DNA of 64,000 nucleotides from contig NZ_RQES01000019.1 in NCBI RefSeq assembly GCF_004769405.1, positions 248,001 to 312,000 on the forward strand, given 5' to 3'. A program made the position numbers and the translations under genes. This DNA is from Leptospira selangorensis. Its GTDB lineage: Bacteria > Spirochaetota > Leptospiria > Leptospirales > Leptospiraceae. Under the pieces are notes generated by a model. It had not been told where the DNA came from, searched no databases, and was given only the letters and a program-made list of their open reading frames with translations. This document shows positions 21,936 to 31,561 of the stretch, piece by piece (the stretch's first letter is position 1; the number at the start of each line of letters is the position of its first letter).

Positions 21936-21959
21936 AAAGGCCCTCTTTCGAAGGCCTTT
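21936..21959. terminator. Bidirectional terminator between the S41-like gene and sdhB
   Basis: AAAGGCC and GGCCTTT form a 7-bp stem with an inner CTTTCGAAG repeat. A-rich sequence on one side and T-rich on the other suit convergent genes on both strands. Confidence 0.65.
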
Positions 21960-21982
21960 GCTCAATCAGTAAATCTTGATTC

Positions 21983-22714
21983 TTAAGAAAGGATAAATTC
22001 TTTGTTAAGAACTCGGATGAAATCCCGTTTGATATCTTTAGGACAAGCTGCTTCGCACTCGTACTGGTTTGTACAATTTCCGAAACCTTCTTTGTCCATT
22101 GCGTTTACCATGTTTTTCACACGTTCTTTTTTCTCCACTTGCCCCTGAGGGAGTAATGCAAGATGGGAAACTTTCGCAGAAACGAATAACATAGCGGAAG
22201 CATTTTTACAAGAAGCTACACAAGCACCACAACCGATACAGGTTGCCGCGTCCATTGCAACGTCGGCATCCTTTTTAGGAATAGGTAATGCGTTTGCGTC
22301 AGGAGCTCCTCCGGTATTGATACTTACGAATCCTCCTGATTGGATGATCCTATCAAAACCACTACGATCCACTACCAAGTCTTTTATAACTGGGAATGCT
22401 TTCGCTCTCCATGGCTCTAAGTAAATAGTGTCCCCATCTTTAAAACTTCTCATATGAAGTTGGCAGGTGGTCACACCAGGAAGAGGCCCATGAGCCTCTC
22501 CATTGATCATAATATTACAAGAACCGCAAATACCTTCTCTACAATCGTGCTCGAACGCAATCGGATCATCTCCTTTTACGATCAGGTCCTCGTTAACTAC
22601 GTCTATCATTTCTAAGAAAGACATATCGGGAGAAATTCCTTTGGCATCGTAGTTTACGATTTTGCCTTTCTCTTTTGCGTTTTTCTGTCTCCAGACTTTT
22701 AGTTTGAGGTCCAT
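21983..22714 (-). CDS. sdhB: Succinate dehydrogenase/fumarate reductase iron-sulphur subunit
   Basis: The 243-residue product carries the three iron-sulphur sets of this subunit: the [2Fe-2S] cysteines in [12 protein letters not shown] with a later TTC, then [11 protein letters not shown] and the [14 protein letters not shown] segment. It transfers electrons from the flavoprotein to quinone in the membrane. The ATG overlaps the sdhA stop (TAATG), which fixes the start; the open frame upstream lies inside sdhA. The sequence fits the SdhB of the sdhCAB type with a single cytochrome subunit. Confidence 0.95.
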   Translation of the reverse strand: MDLKLKVWRQKNAKEKGKIVNYDAKGISPDMSFLEMIDVVNEDLIVKGDDPIAFEHDCREGICGSCNIMINGEAHGPLPGVTTCQLHMRSFKDGDTIYLEPWRAKAFPVIKDLVVDRSGFDRIIQSGGFVSINTGGAPDANALPIPKKDADVAMDAATCIGCGACVASCKNASAMLFVSAKVSHLALLPQGQVEKKERVKNMVNAMDKEGFGNCTNQYECEAACPKDIKRDFIRVLNKEFILS

Positions 22715-24630
22715 TATTTGTAGCTCCTCGTAGCGAGTTTGATATTCTCGAATTCCAGTTTTTCTCTGTGCTCCGTAGGTTTTGCGCCTACACCTTTCCA
22801 TTCCCAAGCAGTTGCATGACAGAATTTATCGTCGTCACGTTTTGCTTCTCCGTCATCCATCTGGTGTTCAGTACGGAAATGGCCTCCACAAGATTCTTCT
22901 CTTGTAAGAGCATCTAAGCAGAGAAGTTCTCCGAACTCTAAGAAGTCCGCAACTCTTCCTGCTTTTTCCAAGGATTGATTTAGATCAGAACCTGAACCTG
23001 GGACGTTTACATTTTTCCAGAATTCTTCTCTGATCTCAGGAATTTTCACGAGAGCTTCTTTTAGGCTCTTGTCTGTCCTTGCCATTCCGCAATTATTCCA
23101 CATGATCTTTCCGAGTTCTTTATGGAAAGAATCAACAGTTCTCTTTCCTTTAATGTTTAGGAATTTATTGAGTTGAGTGTTTGCGTCAGTTTCTGCCTTT
23201 TTGAATTCGGCATGATCTGTAGAAGGAGTTTTTCCGAATCCTACTTCTGCCAGATAATTTCCGATAGTGTAAGGAAGAACGAAATATCCATCAGCAAGAC
23301 CTTGCATCAGTGCAGAAGCTCCCAATCTGTTTGCTCCGTGGTCAGAGAAGTTTGCTTCGCCAATCACGAATAAGCCTGGAAGATTACTCATTAGGTTATA
23401 ATCTACCCAGAGTCCGCCCATTGTATAGTGAACTGCAGGGTAAATTCTCATTGGAACTTTATAAGGATTTTCTCCAGTGATCTGCTCATACATCTGGAAG
23501 AGGTTACCGTATCTTTCCGCGATTGTATGTTCTCCCAAACGATTGATTGCTGAGGAGAAGTCTAGATACACACCTTGGCCGCCTGGTCCTACACCGAATC
23601 CTGCATCACAAACTTCTTTCGCAGAACGGGATGCGATATCGCGAGGACAAAGGTTTCCGTAACTTGGATACTTTCTTTCTAAGTAATAATCTCTTTCGCT
23701 CTCAGGGATATCCGCAGGGTTACGAGTATCCCCTTGTTTTTTAGGAACCCAGATACGTCCGTCGTTTCTAAGAGACTCAGACATCAAAGTTAATTTGGAC
23801 TGATGGTCGCCGGAAACCGGGATACAAGTAGGGTGGATCTGAGTGTAACAAGGGTTCGCGAAGAAGGCGCCTTTTTTGTAAGCTCTAAATGTAGCCGTTA
23901 CGTTGGACCCTTTTGCGTTTGTAGAAAGGTAGAATACGTTACCATATCCACCGGATGCAAGAACTACCGCGTCTGCAGAATGAACTGTTACTTGGCCGGT
24001 TACTAAATCGCGGATCACAACACCTTTTGCATGGCCATCGATTACAACCACATCCAACATCTCAGTTCTAGGATACATCTTCACATTTCCTAAACCGATC
24101 TGTCTGGAAAGTGCGGAATAAGCTCCTAATAGAAGCTGTTGTCCAGTTTGACCTTTCGCATAGAAAGTACGGGAAACTTGGGCTCCACCAAAGGATCTAT
24201 TATCCAAATGTCCGCCATATTCTCTCGCGAATGGAACACCTTGAGCCACACATTGGTCAATAATGTTCGTAGAAACTTGAGCTAAACGATATACGTTAGC
24301 TTCTCTCGCTCTAAAGTCCCCACCTTTGATGGTGTCATAAAACAAACGATAAACTGAGTCACCGTCGTTTTGGTAGTTCTTCGCTGCGTTGATACCACCT
24401 TGAGCAGCGATAGAGTGAGCTCTACGTGGGCTGTCTTGGAAGCAGAATGTTTTAACATTATATCCTAATTCCGCTAGTGTAGCAGAAGCGGAACCACCTG
24501 CGAGTCCAGTTCCGATTACGATAACTGTATATTTTCTTTTGTTAGCCGGGTTAACTAATTTGATATGGGATTTATAATCGTCCCATTTTTTTTCCAAGGG
24601 ACCCGATGGGATTTTGGAATCTAAACTCAT
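22714..24630 (-). CDS. sdhA: Succinate dehydrogenase/fumarate reductase flavoprotein subunit
   Basis: This 638-residue subunit oxidises succinate to fumarate. The FAD dinucleotide fold begins at [20 protein letters not shown]. The covalent-FAD histidine lies in [17 protein letters not shown]. The substrate and active-site block includes HPTCIP and later [15 protein letters not shown] and [14 protein letters not shown]. The size and gene order C-A-B match the B-type complex with one cytochrome b subunit. Stop and start codons overlap with both neighbours, so the three subunits are translationally coupled. Confidence 0.96.
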   Translation of the reverse strand: MSLDSKIPSGPLEKKWDDYKSHIKLVNPANKRKYTVIVIGTGLAGGSASATLAELGYNVKTFCFQDSPRRAHSIAAQGGINAAKNYQNDGDSVYRLFYDTIKGGDFRAREANVYRLAQVSTNIIDQCVAQGVPFAREYGGHLDNRSFGGAQVSRTFYAKGQTGQQLLLGAYSALSRQIGLGNVKMYPRTEMLDVVVIDGHAKGVVIRDLVTGQVTVHSADAVVLASGGYGNVFYLSTNAKGSNVTATFRAYKKGAFFANPCYTQIHPTCIPVSGDHQSKLTLMSESLRNDGRIWVPKKQGDTRNPADIPESERDYYLERKYPSYGNLCPRDIASRSAKEVCDAGFGVGPGGQGVYLDFSSAINRLGEHTIAERYGNLFQMYEQITGENPYKVPMRIYPAVHYTMGGLWVDYNLMSNLPGLFVIGEANFSDHGANRLGASALMQGLADGYFVLPYTIGNYLAEVGFGKTPSTDHAEFKKAETDANTQLNKFLNIKGKRTVDSFHKELGKIMWNNCGMARTDKSLKEALVKIPEIREEFWKNVNVPGSGSDLNQSLEKAGRVADFLEFGELLCLDALTREESCGGHFRTEHQMDDGEAKRDDDKFCHATAWEWKGVGAKPTEHREKLEFENIKLATRSYK

Positions 24631-25331
24631 TATTGCGCTCCTGGAACTTTCACGAAGTTGAGAAGAATGGCAACCGGCATGGAAACATTGCCGATGAAGA
24701 TGGTCAAGGCGTAGAGGATTGCAAATGCGTTCGTCTTAGGCGCCCAGAAAGTAGTATTAAATCCTAAAGATTGGAAAACACTCGTAACTCCATGACGAAG
24801 GTGAAACGCAAGCAAGGTCATCGCTACGATGTAGGAAATAGAAACGTAAACATTCTTAAATCCTAAGATCACCATAGAGTAAACATCATGTCTTTGTTTA
24901 TCTCCAATGGTTTCTTGGAGAGCGAAGTTTTCAGGCTGGATCTTACCAATAGTAAAATGAAGCAAATGGTATATTACGAAAGCTAATAATACGGAACCTG
25001 TCAAAGCCATATAGCGGGAAGACAAAGTAGCCTGGATCGTACTTTCTTTTACATAACCGACCGGTCTTGCCTTCTTGTTTTCAAGAGACAATTTGAGGGC
25101 GTAGTAAACGTGTAATACGAACGCTACTAAAAGAATTCCGCGGGCTAACCATAAGAGTCCGCCTAAATTGTGTAGGAACTCAGCGTAAGTGTTAATCTTA
25201 TCCGGTTCTTGGAAGATCTGGAGGTTCCCCAGCATGTGTACAAACACAAAGCCGAAGAGAATGATTCCGGTAATCGCAACGATAGTCTTTCTACCGATGG
25301 ACGACCTTAGATATCCAGCTTGAAAATCCAT
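24630..25331 (-). CDS. sdhC: Succinate dehydrogenase cytochrome b558 subunit
   Basis: The 233-residue product has five hydrophobic segments with histidines for heme binding ([48 protein letters not shown]). It anchors SdhA and SdhB and passes electrons to quinone. The sequence fits the b558 family of the sdhCAB operons. A strong AGGAGA precedes its ATG. The gene heads the operon; its promoter lies in the 227 nt shared with the divergent aldo-keto reductase gene. Confidence 0.93.
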   Translation of the reverse strand: MDFQAGYLRSSIGRKTIVAITGIILFGFVFVHMLGNLQIFQEPDKINTYAEFLHNLGGLLWLARGILLVAFVLHVYYALKLSLENKKARPVGYVKESTIQATLSSRYMALTGSVLLAFVIYHLLHFTIGKIQPENFALQETIGDKQRHDVYSMVILGFKNVYVSISYIVAMTLLAFHLRHGVTSVFQSLGFNTTFWAPKTNAFAILYALTIFIGNVSMPVAILLNFVKVPGAQ

Positions 25332-25558
25332 TCAAAATCTCCTGTGAGGATCATGGGAAGAAGTCATCGATTTGTTTGAAGAAGGGAGCAAAAACGAAAG
25401 ATCGAATTTAGAATCCCTCTACAAAGTAGGATAAAAAATCAGGTCCAGACGAAAAGCACTTTTAAACTAAAAGACAAAAAATGGACATTTGCTGGGGAAT
25501 ATTTAGACTTGGTCTCATTTAGTCCGATAGTGCGACGCGAAAATTCAAAAAACGGCAA

Positions 25559-27037
25559 ATGATTTCTACAGATCCATTTCAGACTTTGTATAGAGAGCCC
25601 CTTCACGAGGGAAAAAAGGAAAAATTCTCCGTAGGAAAAAAGGGAGAAGGATCCGGCTATTTTCTATTTCGAGAAATCAGGCTTTCCCGAATCGCGTTCG
25701 GTGGATACAGGATCGGACTGGAAGATCAGGAACATAAGGAAGCTCTTCAATTCGCTCTACATTCCGGAGTGAACGTTATCGATGTTTCTGCCAATTATGG
25801 AGATGGGGAAGCGGAAAGTTTAGTCGGCAAGGTACTGGATGAAAATTTCAAAAAAAGACAACTGCACCGAAAGGAAATTTTTTTAGTCACCAAAGCAGGA
25901 TATATCCAAGGACGGAATATGAAGTTGGTCGAGTCCAAAGAAAAGGAGAAGGACCAATTTCCAGAAATCACATATTACCAACCCGGCTGCTATCATTGTA
26001 TCTCTCCTGAATTTTTAGAAGACCAATTGGAAAGGTCCAGAAAACGCCTAGGACTTTCTACGATTGACGCGTTCTTATTACATAATCCTGAATATTTCCT
26101 AAGTTATTCCGAAAAGAATGGAGTTCCAAAAGAAGAAGCCCAAGCGGAATACTACCGCAGGATCAAAGATGCATTTCAATTCTTAGAGAAGGCAAGGAAA
26201 GATGGAAAAATCCAGTTTTATGGAATTTCCAGTAATACATTTCCTTTGCCTGAAGAGGAATATACTCATACTTCTTTGTCGAAGTGCCTACAAATCGCAG
26301 AGAAAATTGCAGGAAAAGAAAACGGATTCGCAGTCGTTCAGTTCCCTGCGAATTGGTATGAAGACGGATTCCTTCGAAATCGGTCCCAAGGTAAGACTCT
26401 TCTTGAAATCTGTAGTAACTTCGACCTTCTTCCCCTGATTAACCGGCCACTCAATTCCTTCCAAGCTGGAAAGGGAATGGTCCGACTTTCTTACACTCCT
26501 CAGAGCCAGGCCCCGGAGCAGTCGAAGATACTACAGATCCTAGAACTCGAATCCTCACTCCTGGAACCTCTGTCTCCCGATCCGAATCGGAATTCACTTT
26601 CGAAACTTTGGCAAACATACGGGGAGAAGGTCCGCTCCGAAGAACAATTCCAGGTCCTTCTACAAAAATCCTGGATCCCAAGTTTGCGAGGGATCATCGA
26701 CGAAGTATATTCAGAAAAAGGTAAAGAATCCGCTGAAGAATACTTGCGAGTTTTGAACACTGCACTTCCATTATTGGAAGAACAAATACGGATCCGCTCT
26801 TCTGAAAATTTATCCGGACTATATGAAAGCCTGGTCTTCAGATACCATCCAAATGGAGACGCTCCGGAAAGTTTATCTTCTCTCATGGTATTCCATTTAG
26901 CTTCTCTTCTGGAAAAAGGGGTAGTCCTTCTCGGAATGAGAAAAAGAAAGTATGTCCGAGACATTCTTCCAATTTTCAAAAAACAACTGCCTGAAATTCA
27001 AAGATCAGGATGGGGAGAAAATGGAATTCGATCCTGA
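25559..27037 (+). CDS. Aldo/keto reductase with long C-terminal extension
   Basis: The first 330 residues fit the NADPH-dependent aldo-keto reductase barrel: GGYRIGLEDQEHKEAL, VIDVSANYGDGEAE (Asp and Tyr of the tetrad), LVTKAGY (Lys) and DAFLLHNPEYF (His). A further 150 residues follow that are not part of the usual 320-residue barrel and are rich in Ser, Leu and charged residues. The extension may be a separate helical domain. The substrate is unknown. It is divergent from sdhC and overlaps the DUF309 gene by 17 nt. Confidence 0.8.
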   Translation: MISTDPFQTLYREPLHEGKKEKFSVGKKGEGSGYFLFREIRLSRIAFGGYRIGLEDQEHKEALQFALHSGVNVIDVSANYGDGEAESLVGKVLDENFKKRQLHRKEIFLVTKAGYIQGRNMKLVESKEKEKDQFPEITYYQPGCYHCISPEFLEDQLERSRKRLGLSTIDAFLLHNPEYFLSYSEKNGVPKEEAQAEYYRRIKDAFQFLEKARKDGKIQFYGISSNTFPLPEEEYTHTSLSKCLQIAEKIAGKENGFAVVQFPANWYEDGFLRNRSQGKTLLEICSNFDLLPLINRPLNSFQAGKGMVRLSYTPQSQAPEQSKILQILELESSLLEPLSPDPNRNSLSKLWQTYGEKVRSEEQFQVLLQKSWIPSLRGIIDEVYSEKGKESAEEYLRVLNTALPLLEEQIRIRSSENLSGLYESLVFRYHPNGDAPESLSSLMVFHLASLLEKGVVLLGMRKRKYVRDILPIFKKQLPEIQRSGWGENGIRS

Positions 27038-27503
27038 AATACTTTCCATATTAGAAAAAGTGAAACAAGGAGACGCAGACGCGAGCTTCGACTACGCATG
27101 GGAAGAAGGAAGAAAGTTATACCTGAAAGGAAGATACTTCGAATTACATGAAGTATTTGAATTTCAATGGAAAAAGGAGGCAGGTGGAAGAAGGTTTTTA
27201 CTACACGGATGGATCCAACTTGCTATTTCCTTGAATAAGGTTTTTGTAAAACCGAATATACGCGGATCTAAAATGCAAGCGGAGAAGTCCAGGGAGAAGT
27301 TCCTAAAACTTGCTGAAACAGGAGAACTCTCTCCTTTAGGAGCGGAGGAAAACACGCTTATCATCCAATATTTAAATAAACTTTTAAGTAATTTTGAAAG
27401 TGAAGAAAGTTGGGACCTCGAACGAATTAAAGAACTTTCTCTACCTGAAATGTCGGAAAACGTTAAGGAATTGTTTTCAAGTTCCGTTTTCCCAGCATCG
27501 TGA
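27021..27503 (+). CDS. DUF309 domain protein
   Basis: The 160-residue protein has the DUF309 signature: a helix with [13 protein letters not shown], then [15 protein letters not shown]. These small helical proteins have no established function. The ATG at 27021 has GGGGAGA in front of it and overlaps the aldo-keto reductase stop by 17 nt. The following hydrolase starts 4 nt after the stop. Confidence 0.75.
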   Translation: MEFDPEILSILEKVKQGDADASFDYAWEEGRKLYLKGRYFELHEVFEFQWKKEAGGRRFLLHGWIQLAISLNKVFVKPNIRGSKMQAEKSREKFLKLAETGELSPLGAEENTLIIQYLNKLLSNFESEESWDLERIKELSLPEMSENVKELFSSSVFPAS

Positions 27504-27507
27504 CCCT

Positions 27508-28401
27508 ATGGAAGTTTCGGATCCTCAAAACAAAAACCAAGAAAACGGATTTTTCGAATCCGGCGGATATAAACTCCATTATACAAAAAGAGATAATGGA
27601 AAGGGTAGAGCTTTACTTCTACTTCATGGATTTATGGATTCTTCCCAAACCTTTTTGTTCCAGGAAGAATATTTATCCAAACATTTCGATCTTTATCGTT
27701 TCGATTATAGGGGACATGGGGATTCAGAATGGTTAAGAGAAGGTTTCTACCATTTTATGCTCCCTTTGGTGGATACAAAAACATTCATCCAAAAATTTCT
27801 TCCTGAAAAATTTCATATACTTGGACATTCAATGGGAGGAGGGCTTGGTTCTAGGATTGCAGGTCTCTATCCGGAAAGAGTCGAAAGCCTAGTATCATTG
27901 GAAGGATTTAGTTCTCTCCAAGATCCTGAAAAGGAAAGAAGAAGATTCCTTGGCTGGTTGGAAAATTGGGAACTAAGTCTCGCAGGAAAAGATAGAAAAC
28001 GTCAAAAAAATTTCAAGTCAGTAGAAGATGCAGCTGCAAGACTCGCACCCATATATCCAAGACTTCCTAAAGAAAGACTTTTAAAGATCACCGAAACATT
28101 AACGAGACCTGCAGAAGAAGGCGGTTATATGTGGAAGAGCGATCCTTCTTATAAAAACGGGCCTCCCGTATTTTTAAGTCCTCAATTTACCAGACATCTT
28201 TGGGAAACTATCTCTTGTAATGTTCTCGTCGTTTACGGACAAAAAACTCATCTTGCACTCGATGATAGCAAAGAAGTATTCTCTCATATTAGAAATTTAA
28301 AATATATTGAAATAGAAGATGCAGGTCATAATATGCATCATGATCGTCCGGATATTCTCGAAAACATACTCGAGGAATTCTACGTAACAAATTTAAAGTA
28401 A
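27508..28401 (+). CDS. Alpha/beta hydrolase
   Basis: The 297-residue product has the hydrolase fold with oxyanion block [25 protein letters not shown], nucleophile elbow [11 protein letters not shown] and a final [11 protein letters not shown] histidine. The acidic triad residue is probably an Asp in the [10 protein letters not shown] stretch. Cytoplasmic; the substrate cannot be read. The ATG at 27508 is 4 nt after the DUF309 stop, so the three-gene cluster from 25559 is probably one operon. Confidence 0.85.
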   Translation: MEVSDPQNKNQENGFFESGGYKLHYTKRDNGKGRALLLLHGFMDSSQTFLFQEEYLSKHFDLYRFDYRGHGDSEWLREGFYHFMLPLVDTKTFIQKFLPEKFHILGHSMGGGLGSRIAGLYPERVESLVSLEGFSSLQDPEKERRRFLGWLENWELSLAGKDRKRQKNFKSVEDAAARLAPIYPRLPKERLLKITETLTRPAEEGGYMWKSDPSYKNGPPVFLSPQFTRHLWETISCNVLVVYGQKTHLALDDSKEVFSHIRNLKYIEIEDAGHNMHHDRPDILENILEEFYVTNLK

Positions 28402-28497
28402 ACGAATTTTAAATATATTACGGTGTCGGATAACGTATTTTTTACTCACACATGTTTAGTACGAAAATTTCTGAGACATAAAAAATTTTACTGAGTT

Positions 28498-28528
28498 TTT
28501 ACAAAAAACACTTGTACTTTTATAGTAC
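28498..28528 (+). promoter_or_regulatory. Candidate sigma70 promoter with overlapping inverted repeat
   Basis: TTTACA at 28498 and TATAGT at 28521 are separated by 17 nt, a good -35/-10 match, about 45 nt before the 69-residue gene. GTACT at 28514 and AGTAC at 28524 form an inverted repeat overlapping the -10 box, which may be an operator. Confidence 0.45.
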
Positions 28529-28569
28529 CGGAATAGTTTTCCTCCAACGTTTTGTAGTTAGGGGCGAAC

Positions 28570-28779
28570 ATGGTAAGCAGCAAATTTAAAGAGCAAATGG
28601 AAAGATACGTAAACTACCGAGGGATAGACATCATTCTTCATTTAAAAGACGGATCTATCATCGAATTGGATAAAAACAGAAGACTTGTAGGCGAAGAGAT
28701 CGTGTATTTCCCGCAAAAAGCGAATCCTAGTAAAATTTCTCTCACCATGATCCAAAAAGCGGATCTATTCGTCGCCTAA
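28570..28779 (+). CDS. 69-residue protein of unknown function
   Basis: I do not recognise this protein. It has no signal peptide. The predicted strands (DIILHLKDGSIIELDKN) followed by EIVYFP give a small beta-rich domain. A good AGGGG lies ahead of ATG, a consensus-like promoter is found upstream and a strong terminator follows, so it is an independent small transcript of about 250-300 nt. It is convergent with the PilZ-like gene. Confidence 0.65.
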   Translation: MVSSKFKEQMERYVNYRGIDIILHLKDGSIIELDKNRRLVGEEIVYFPQKANPSKISLTMIQKADLFVA

Positions 28780-28814
28780 CCAAAGAGACGAATCCCTTTA
28801 ATATGACCAAAACG

Positions 28815-28841
28815 ACACCGGGTTTCCACCCGGTGTTTGTT
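28815..28841. terminator. Intrinsic terminator
   Basis: ACACCGGGT pairs with ACCCGGTGT (9 bp, TTCC loop) and is followed by TTTGTTT on the plus strand. It serves the 69-residue gene and may also act on the convergent gene. Confidence 0.85.
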
Positions 28842-28851
28842 TAATAAGACC

Positions 28852-29157
28852 TTAAGCTAAGGTCTGGATCAATTCTTCGATCTCCTTGATCTTATCGAAA
28901 TCCTTTTCGGTATAATTCAAGAATACATCATATTCCGCATCGGAAACACGATCACACTTGATCACCTTCATAGGTATATCGATGGAACCGGAAACACTTA
29001 TCGTTCCTACTTGCAGAGCCAGGTTTGTCCCAGGCTCCAAAGGGATTTCCGTTCTATGTACGATTCCTACGAGCACATTTTCTGCAATCCTCAGTTTAGA
29101 ACTTTCTAAAACCTGAAAGCCTACATTGAGAGTGGAGGGGATTCTATTGTATTTCAT
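28852..29157 (-). CDS. PilZ-like small protein
   Basis: The 101-residue protein has a PilZ-like beta-barrel pattern: an early YNRIPSTLNVGF, then VLVGIVHRTEIPLEPGTNLAL, a strand with MKVIKCDRVSDAEYDVFL and a C-terminal helix (EEDFDKIKEIEEL-like). The canonical c-di-GMP motifs RxxxR and DxSxxG are not intact, so it may not bind the nucleotide. It has a strong GGAGG before ATG. The call rests on shape rather than clear motifs. Confidence 0.45.
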   Translation of the reverse strand: MKYNRIPSTLNVGFQVLESSKLRIAENVLVGIVHRTEIPLEPGTNLALQVGTISVSGSIDIPMKVIKCDRVSDAEYDVFLNYTEKDFDKIKEIEELIQTLA

Positions 29158-29601
29158 GGCGGTTTTCCTCCTAATTTTTGGAAAGAGAATAGATTAAGTC
29201 GCTTACGTTCCGATTAAGATCGTTTTACGATCCTGAAAAAATCGATGCACGGGGCGCTTTACCTATTTAAAGCAAATTCTATACCAGTAATCCTATATTC
29301 AGCCCCGGACAAAGAGAAAATCGTGCATTGCACTAAAATATTAAGTCACTTTCTAATATAACGAACAAGAGCTGAGATTTAGCGGAGAAGTAGCTGGATC
29401 TGCAGTTGATTGGACCTTCTAATCTTGGTATTTAGTCGTAGTTACTACATGGCAGATTTTTGTGAGGATTCATAACATTCTTCTTTATTGCTAATTTATT
29501 AAGCGAATTGGAAATTTTTTATTCCGGAATCACTTTTCCTCCCTTTTCTTCTTTATCTTCTTGCTCTTTTCCTGTCATACTTTGTAATACAGGGGTCTGA
29601 G
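29158..29601. other. 444-nt intergenic region
   Basis: No gene is evident. It holds the promoter side of the PilZ-like gene and of the toxin-antitoxin operon. A nested hairpin (CGATT outer arm at 29211 and GATCG/CGATC inner stem at 29218-29232) lies in the leader of the PilZ-like gene. The 3' end shows a polypyrimidine tract before the antitoxin gene, with AGGGG as its ribosome site. Confidence 0.5.
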
Positions 29602-29820
29602 ATGAGAAAAGTGGTCTCGGTTAGTTTAGATGAGGAATTGGAATCTATGTTACTCAAAAGCGCACGTAGTCAAAAAGTTTCCAAAAGTGAAGTGGTCCAA
29701 AAGGCACTGAAACAATACTTCTTCTTAACCGAAGCAAAACGGTTTCGTAAGAACCTAAAAAAATACGCTGAAAAAGCGGGATATCTCAGCGAGGAAGATA
29801 TCTATAATGATATCTCTTGA
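29602..29820 (+). CDS. Ribbon-helix-helix antitoxin (CopG-like)
   Basis: The 72-residue protein begins with MRKVVSVSLDEELESMLLKS followed by SKSEVVQKALKQYF, the strand-helix-helix pattern of CopG/MetJ DNA-binding domains. The C-terminal tail (AEKAGYLSEEDIYNDIS) would wrap the toxin. It overlaps the PIN gene by 4 nt and should repress the operon by binding near its start. AGGGG precedes the ATG. Confidence 0.8.
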   Translation: MRKVVSVSLDEELESMLLKSARSQKVSKSEVVQKALKQYFFLTEAKRFRKNLKKYAEKAGYLSEEDIYNDIS

Positions 29821-30215
29821 AAATCGTTCTAGATACGAACGTACTTCTTTCTAGTTATTTATTCCAAGGTTATACTGCAGAAGTGTTCGACCATGTTTGG
29901 TTGAATCACGAGATTATATTGTCCGAATGGATCCTTGCAGAATTCAGAGAAGTATGCTCTCGCAAATTTAAGATCAAAGAAATCGAAATCCAGGAAGTTT
30001 TAAATCATCTTAGGGGAGGGACAAAGGTTTATCAGCCGCATGGTCTTCCTCCGAATATTTGTTCTGATCCGGACGATGATAATATTCTGCATATTGCCGA
30101 ATTTTCTAAGGCAGATTGGATCTTAAGCGGGGATTCCGATCTTCTGAAATTAAAACATTTTCAGAAAATCGAAATCATTTCTCCAAGACAATACAAACTG
30201 AAGTTTTTGGTCTGA
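29817..30215 (+). CDS. PIN-domain toxin (COG1569 type)
   Basis: The 132-residue protein has the metal-binding acids of PIN nucleases: VLDTNVLLSS, LAEFREV, DPDDDNILHIA and SGDSDLLKL. Such toxins cut RNA and are held by the antitoxin. The start is the TTG of a TTGA overlap with the antitoxin stop, so synthesis is coupled. The PIN domain appears complete and intact. The pair sits between unrelated core genes, so it is probably mobile or at least accessory. Confidence 0.8.
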   Translation: MKIVLDTNVLLSSYLFQGYTAEVFDHVWLNHEIILSEWILAEFREVCSRKFKIKEIEIQEVLNHLRGGTKVYQPHGLPPNICSDPDDDNILHIAEFSKADWILSGDSDLLKLKHFQKIEIISPRQYKLKFLV

Positions 30216-30223
30216 ATGAAACT

Positions 30224-31447
30224 TTAGTAAAGAATTCTGGTCTTGATCGACCCAGGGTGTCTTTCTATTCTTTCTTTCAATTCATCACCCACGCTCATAT
30301 TGATTACCATAGAAAGATAACCAATTTCCGCGCTGGTTCCTAAATGTTGAGAGCTGATATTTGCTCCAATTTCGGAAACCATACTGTTAATATCCTTCAA
30401 GAACCCAGGTTGGTTTTTGTGAACATTCAGAATTCTATACATTCCCTGTGGGATTGGATTCAATTCTATATTCGGGAAGTTCACAGCAAAAGTAGTGGAA
30501 CCGTTGTTTACAAACTTCAAAAGTTTAGAAGCAACTTCCGTCCCGATATTTTTCTGAGCCTCTTCGGTGGAACCGCCAATATGAGGGGTCAATATTACGT
30601 TTTGCAAATTTTGCAAAGGAGTGATGAATGGATCACTATTGGATTCAGGTTCTTGTGGAAATACATCCACACCTGCACCTGCGATATGGCCGGACTTAAT
30701 TGCCTCGGCAAGTGCTTCTAAATCCACAACCTTTCCTCTGGAAAGATTGATGATATAAGCTCCTTTTTTTGTGGCCTTGATTTCTTTAGCAGCATAAAGA
30801 TTTGTTGTTTCGGGAAGTTCAGGCACATGAAAGGTAACAAAATCGGAAACAGAAAGTAATTCTTCGTAAGAATTGATAGGTGTCGCATTTCCTAAAGGAA
30901 GAACTGTCTGCGTATCATAATAGACCACTTTTAGACCCATTGCTTCCGCAAGCACGGAAACCTGGCTTCCGATATGCCCATAACCTACGATCCCAAGAGT
31001 TTTTCCTCGGACCTCAAAACAGTTCTTAGAGATTTTATTCCAGATCCCAGCGTGAGTATTTCGGATATGGTCAGGTACTCTTCTTGCTAACATTACAACT
31101 TCTGCAATTACAAGTTCAGCAACCGAACGGGTATTTGAATAAGGTGCGTTGAATACCGGGATCCCTTTTTTCTCCGCTTCCGCTAAATCCACTTGGTTTG
31201 TCCCAATACAGAAACAACCCACGGTCATAAGTCGTTTTGCCTTGGCTAAAACTGGTGCGGTTAGATTGGTTTTACTTCGGATCCCCAGAACATGAATGTT
31301 CTCGATTTCTTTCGAAAGTTCGTCTTCGCCCAATGCTTGGGGGAGAAGGCGGACATTAAAACCGTCTTTTTGAAAGAGTTGGAATGCGTCTTGGTGTACA
31401 TTCTCTAAGAGGAGGACGTTTATCTTTTCTTTCGGGTAGGAAATCAT
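30224..31447 (-). CDS. serA: D-3-phosphoglycerate dehydrogenase
   Basis: This enzyme oxidises 3-phosphoglycerate in the first step of serine synthesis. The 407-residue protein has the NAD fold GIVGYGHIGSQVSVLAEAMG, the catalytic block LSRGKVVD and VILTPHIGGSTEEAQ, and a C-terminal ACT-like region (NVHKNQPGFLKDINSMVSE) of the E. coli type that may sense serine. The N-terminus VLLLENVHQDA and length match the short E. coli class. It is transcribed toward the toxin-antitoxin pair, with 8 nt between stop codons. Confidence 0.92.
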   Translation of the reverse strand: MISYPKEKINVLLLENVHQDAFQLFQKDGFNVRLLPQALGEDELSKEIENIHVLGIRSKTNLTAPVLAKAKRLMTVGCFCIGTNQVDLAEAEKKGIPVFNAPYSNTRSVAELVIAEVVMLARRVPDHIRNTHAGIWNKISKNCFEVRGKTLGIVGYGHIGSQVSVLAEAMGLKVVYYDTQTVLPLGNATPINSYEELLSVSDFVTFHVPELPETTNLYAAKEIKATKKGAYIINLSRGKVVDLEALAEAIKSGHIAGAGVDVFPQEPESNSDPFITPLQNLQNVILTPHIGGSTEEAQKNIGTEVASKLLKFVNNGSTTFAVNFPNIELNPIPQGMYRILNVHKNQPGFLKDINSMVSEIGANISSQHLGTSAEIGYLSMVINMSVGDELKERIERHPGSIKTRILY

Positions 31448-31459
31448 AGTTCTATTACC

Positions 31460-31561
31460 ATGGAACGTATCCTTGGCTTCTCTGAAAACGGATTTTTTAC
31501 TTCACCTTTGAGAGATGGTGAGAAGAATGGAATGGAAATCACAAAGGAGACCGCTTTTTAA
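31460..31561 (+). CDS. Possible 33-residue leader ORF coupled to a lipoprotein gene
   Basis: ATG at 31460 opens a 33-codon frame (begins MERILGFSENGFF, ends KETAF) whose TAA stop overlaps the ATG of the next gene (TAATG at 31559-31563). It has no recognised homology or clear ribosome site, and the overlap may be chance. AAAGGAG inside it is the ribosome site of the lipoprotein. Confidence 0.25.
   Translation: MERILGFSENGFFTSPLRDGEKNGMEITKETAF

Noticed and set aside
26500..26979. 159-codon minus-strand frame opposite the aldo-keto reductase extension
   Set aside because: No motif and no promoter context; it is explained as an antisense frame, though the extension itself is unexplained.
29561..29590. 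TTGCTC and TAATAC as a promoter for the antitoxin gene
   Set aside because: The predicted RNA start would fall after the AGGGG ribosome site, so this pair cannot drive the annotated start.
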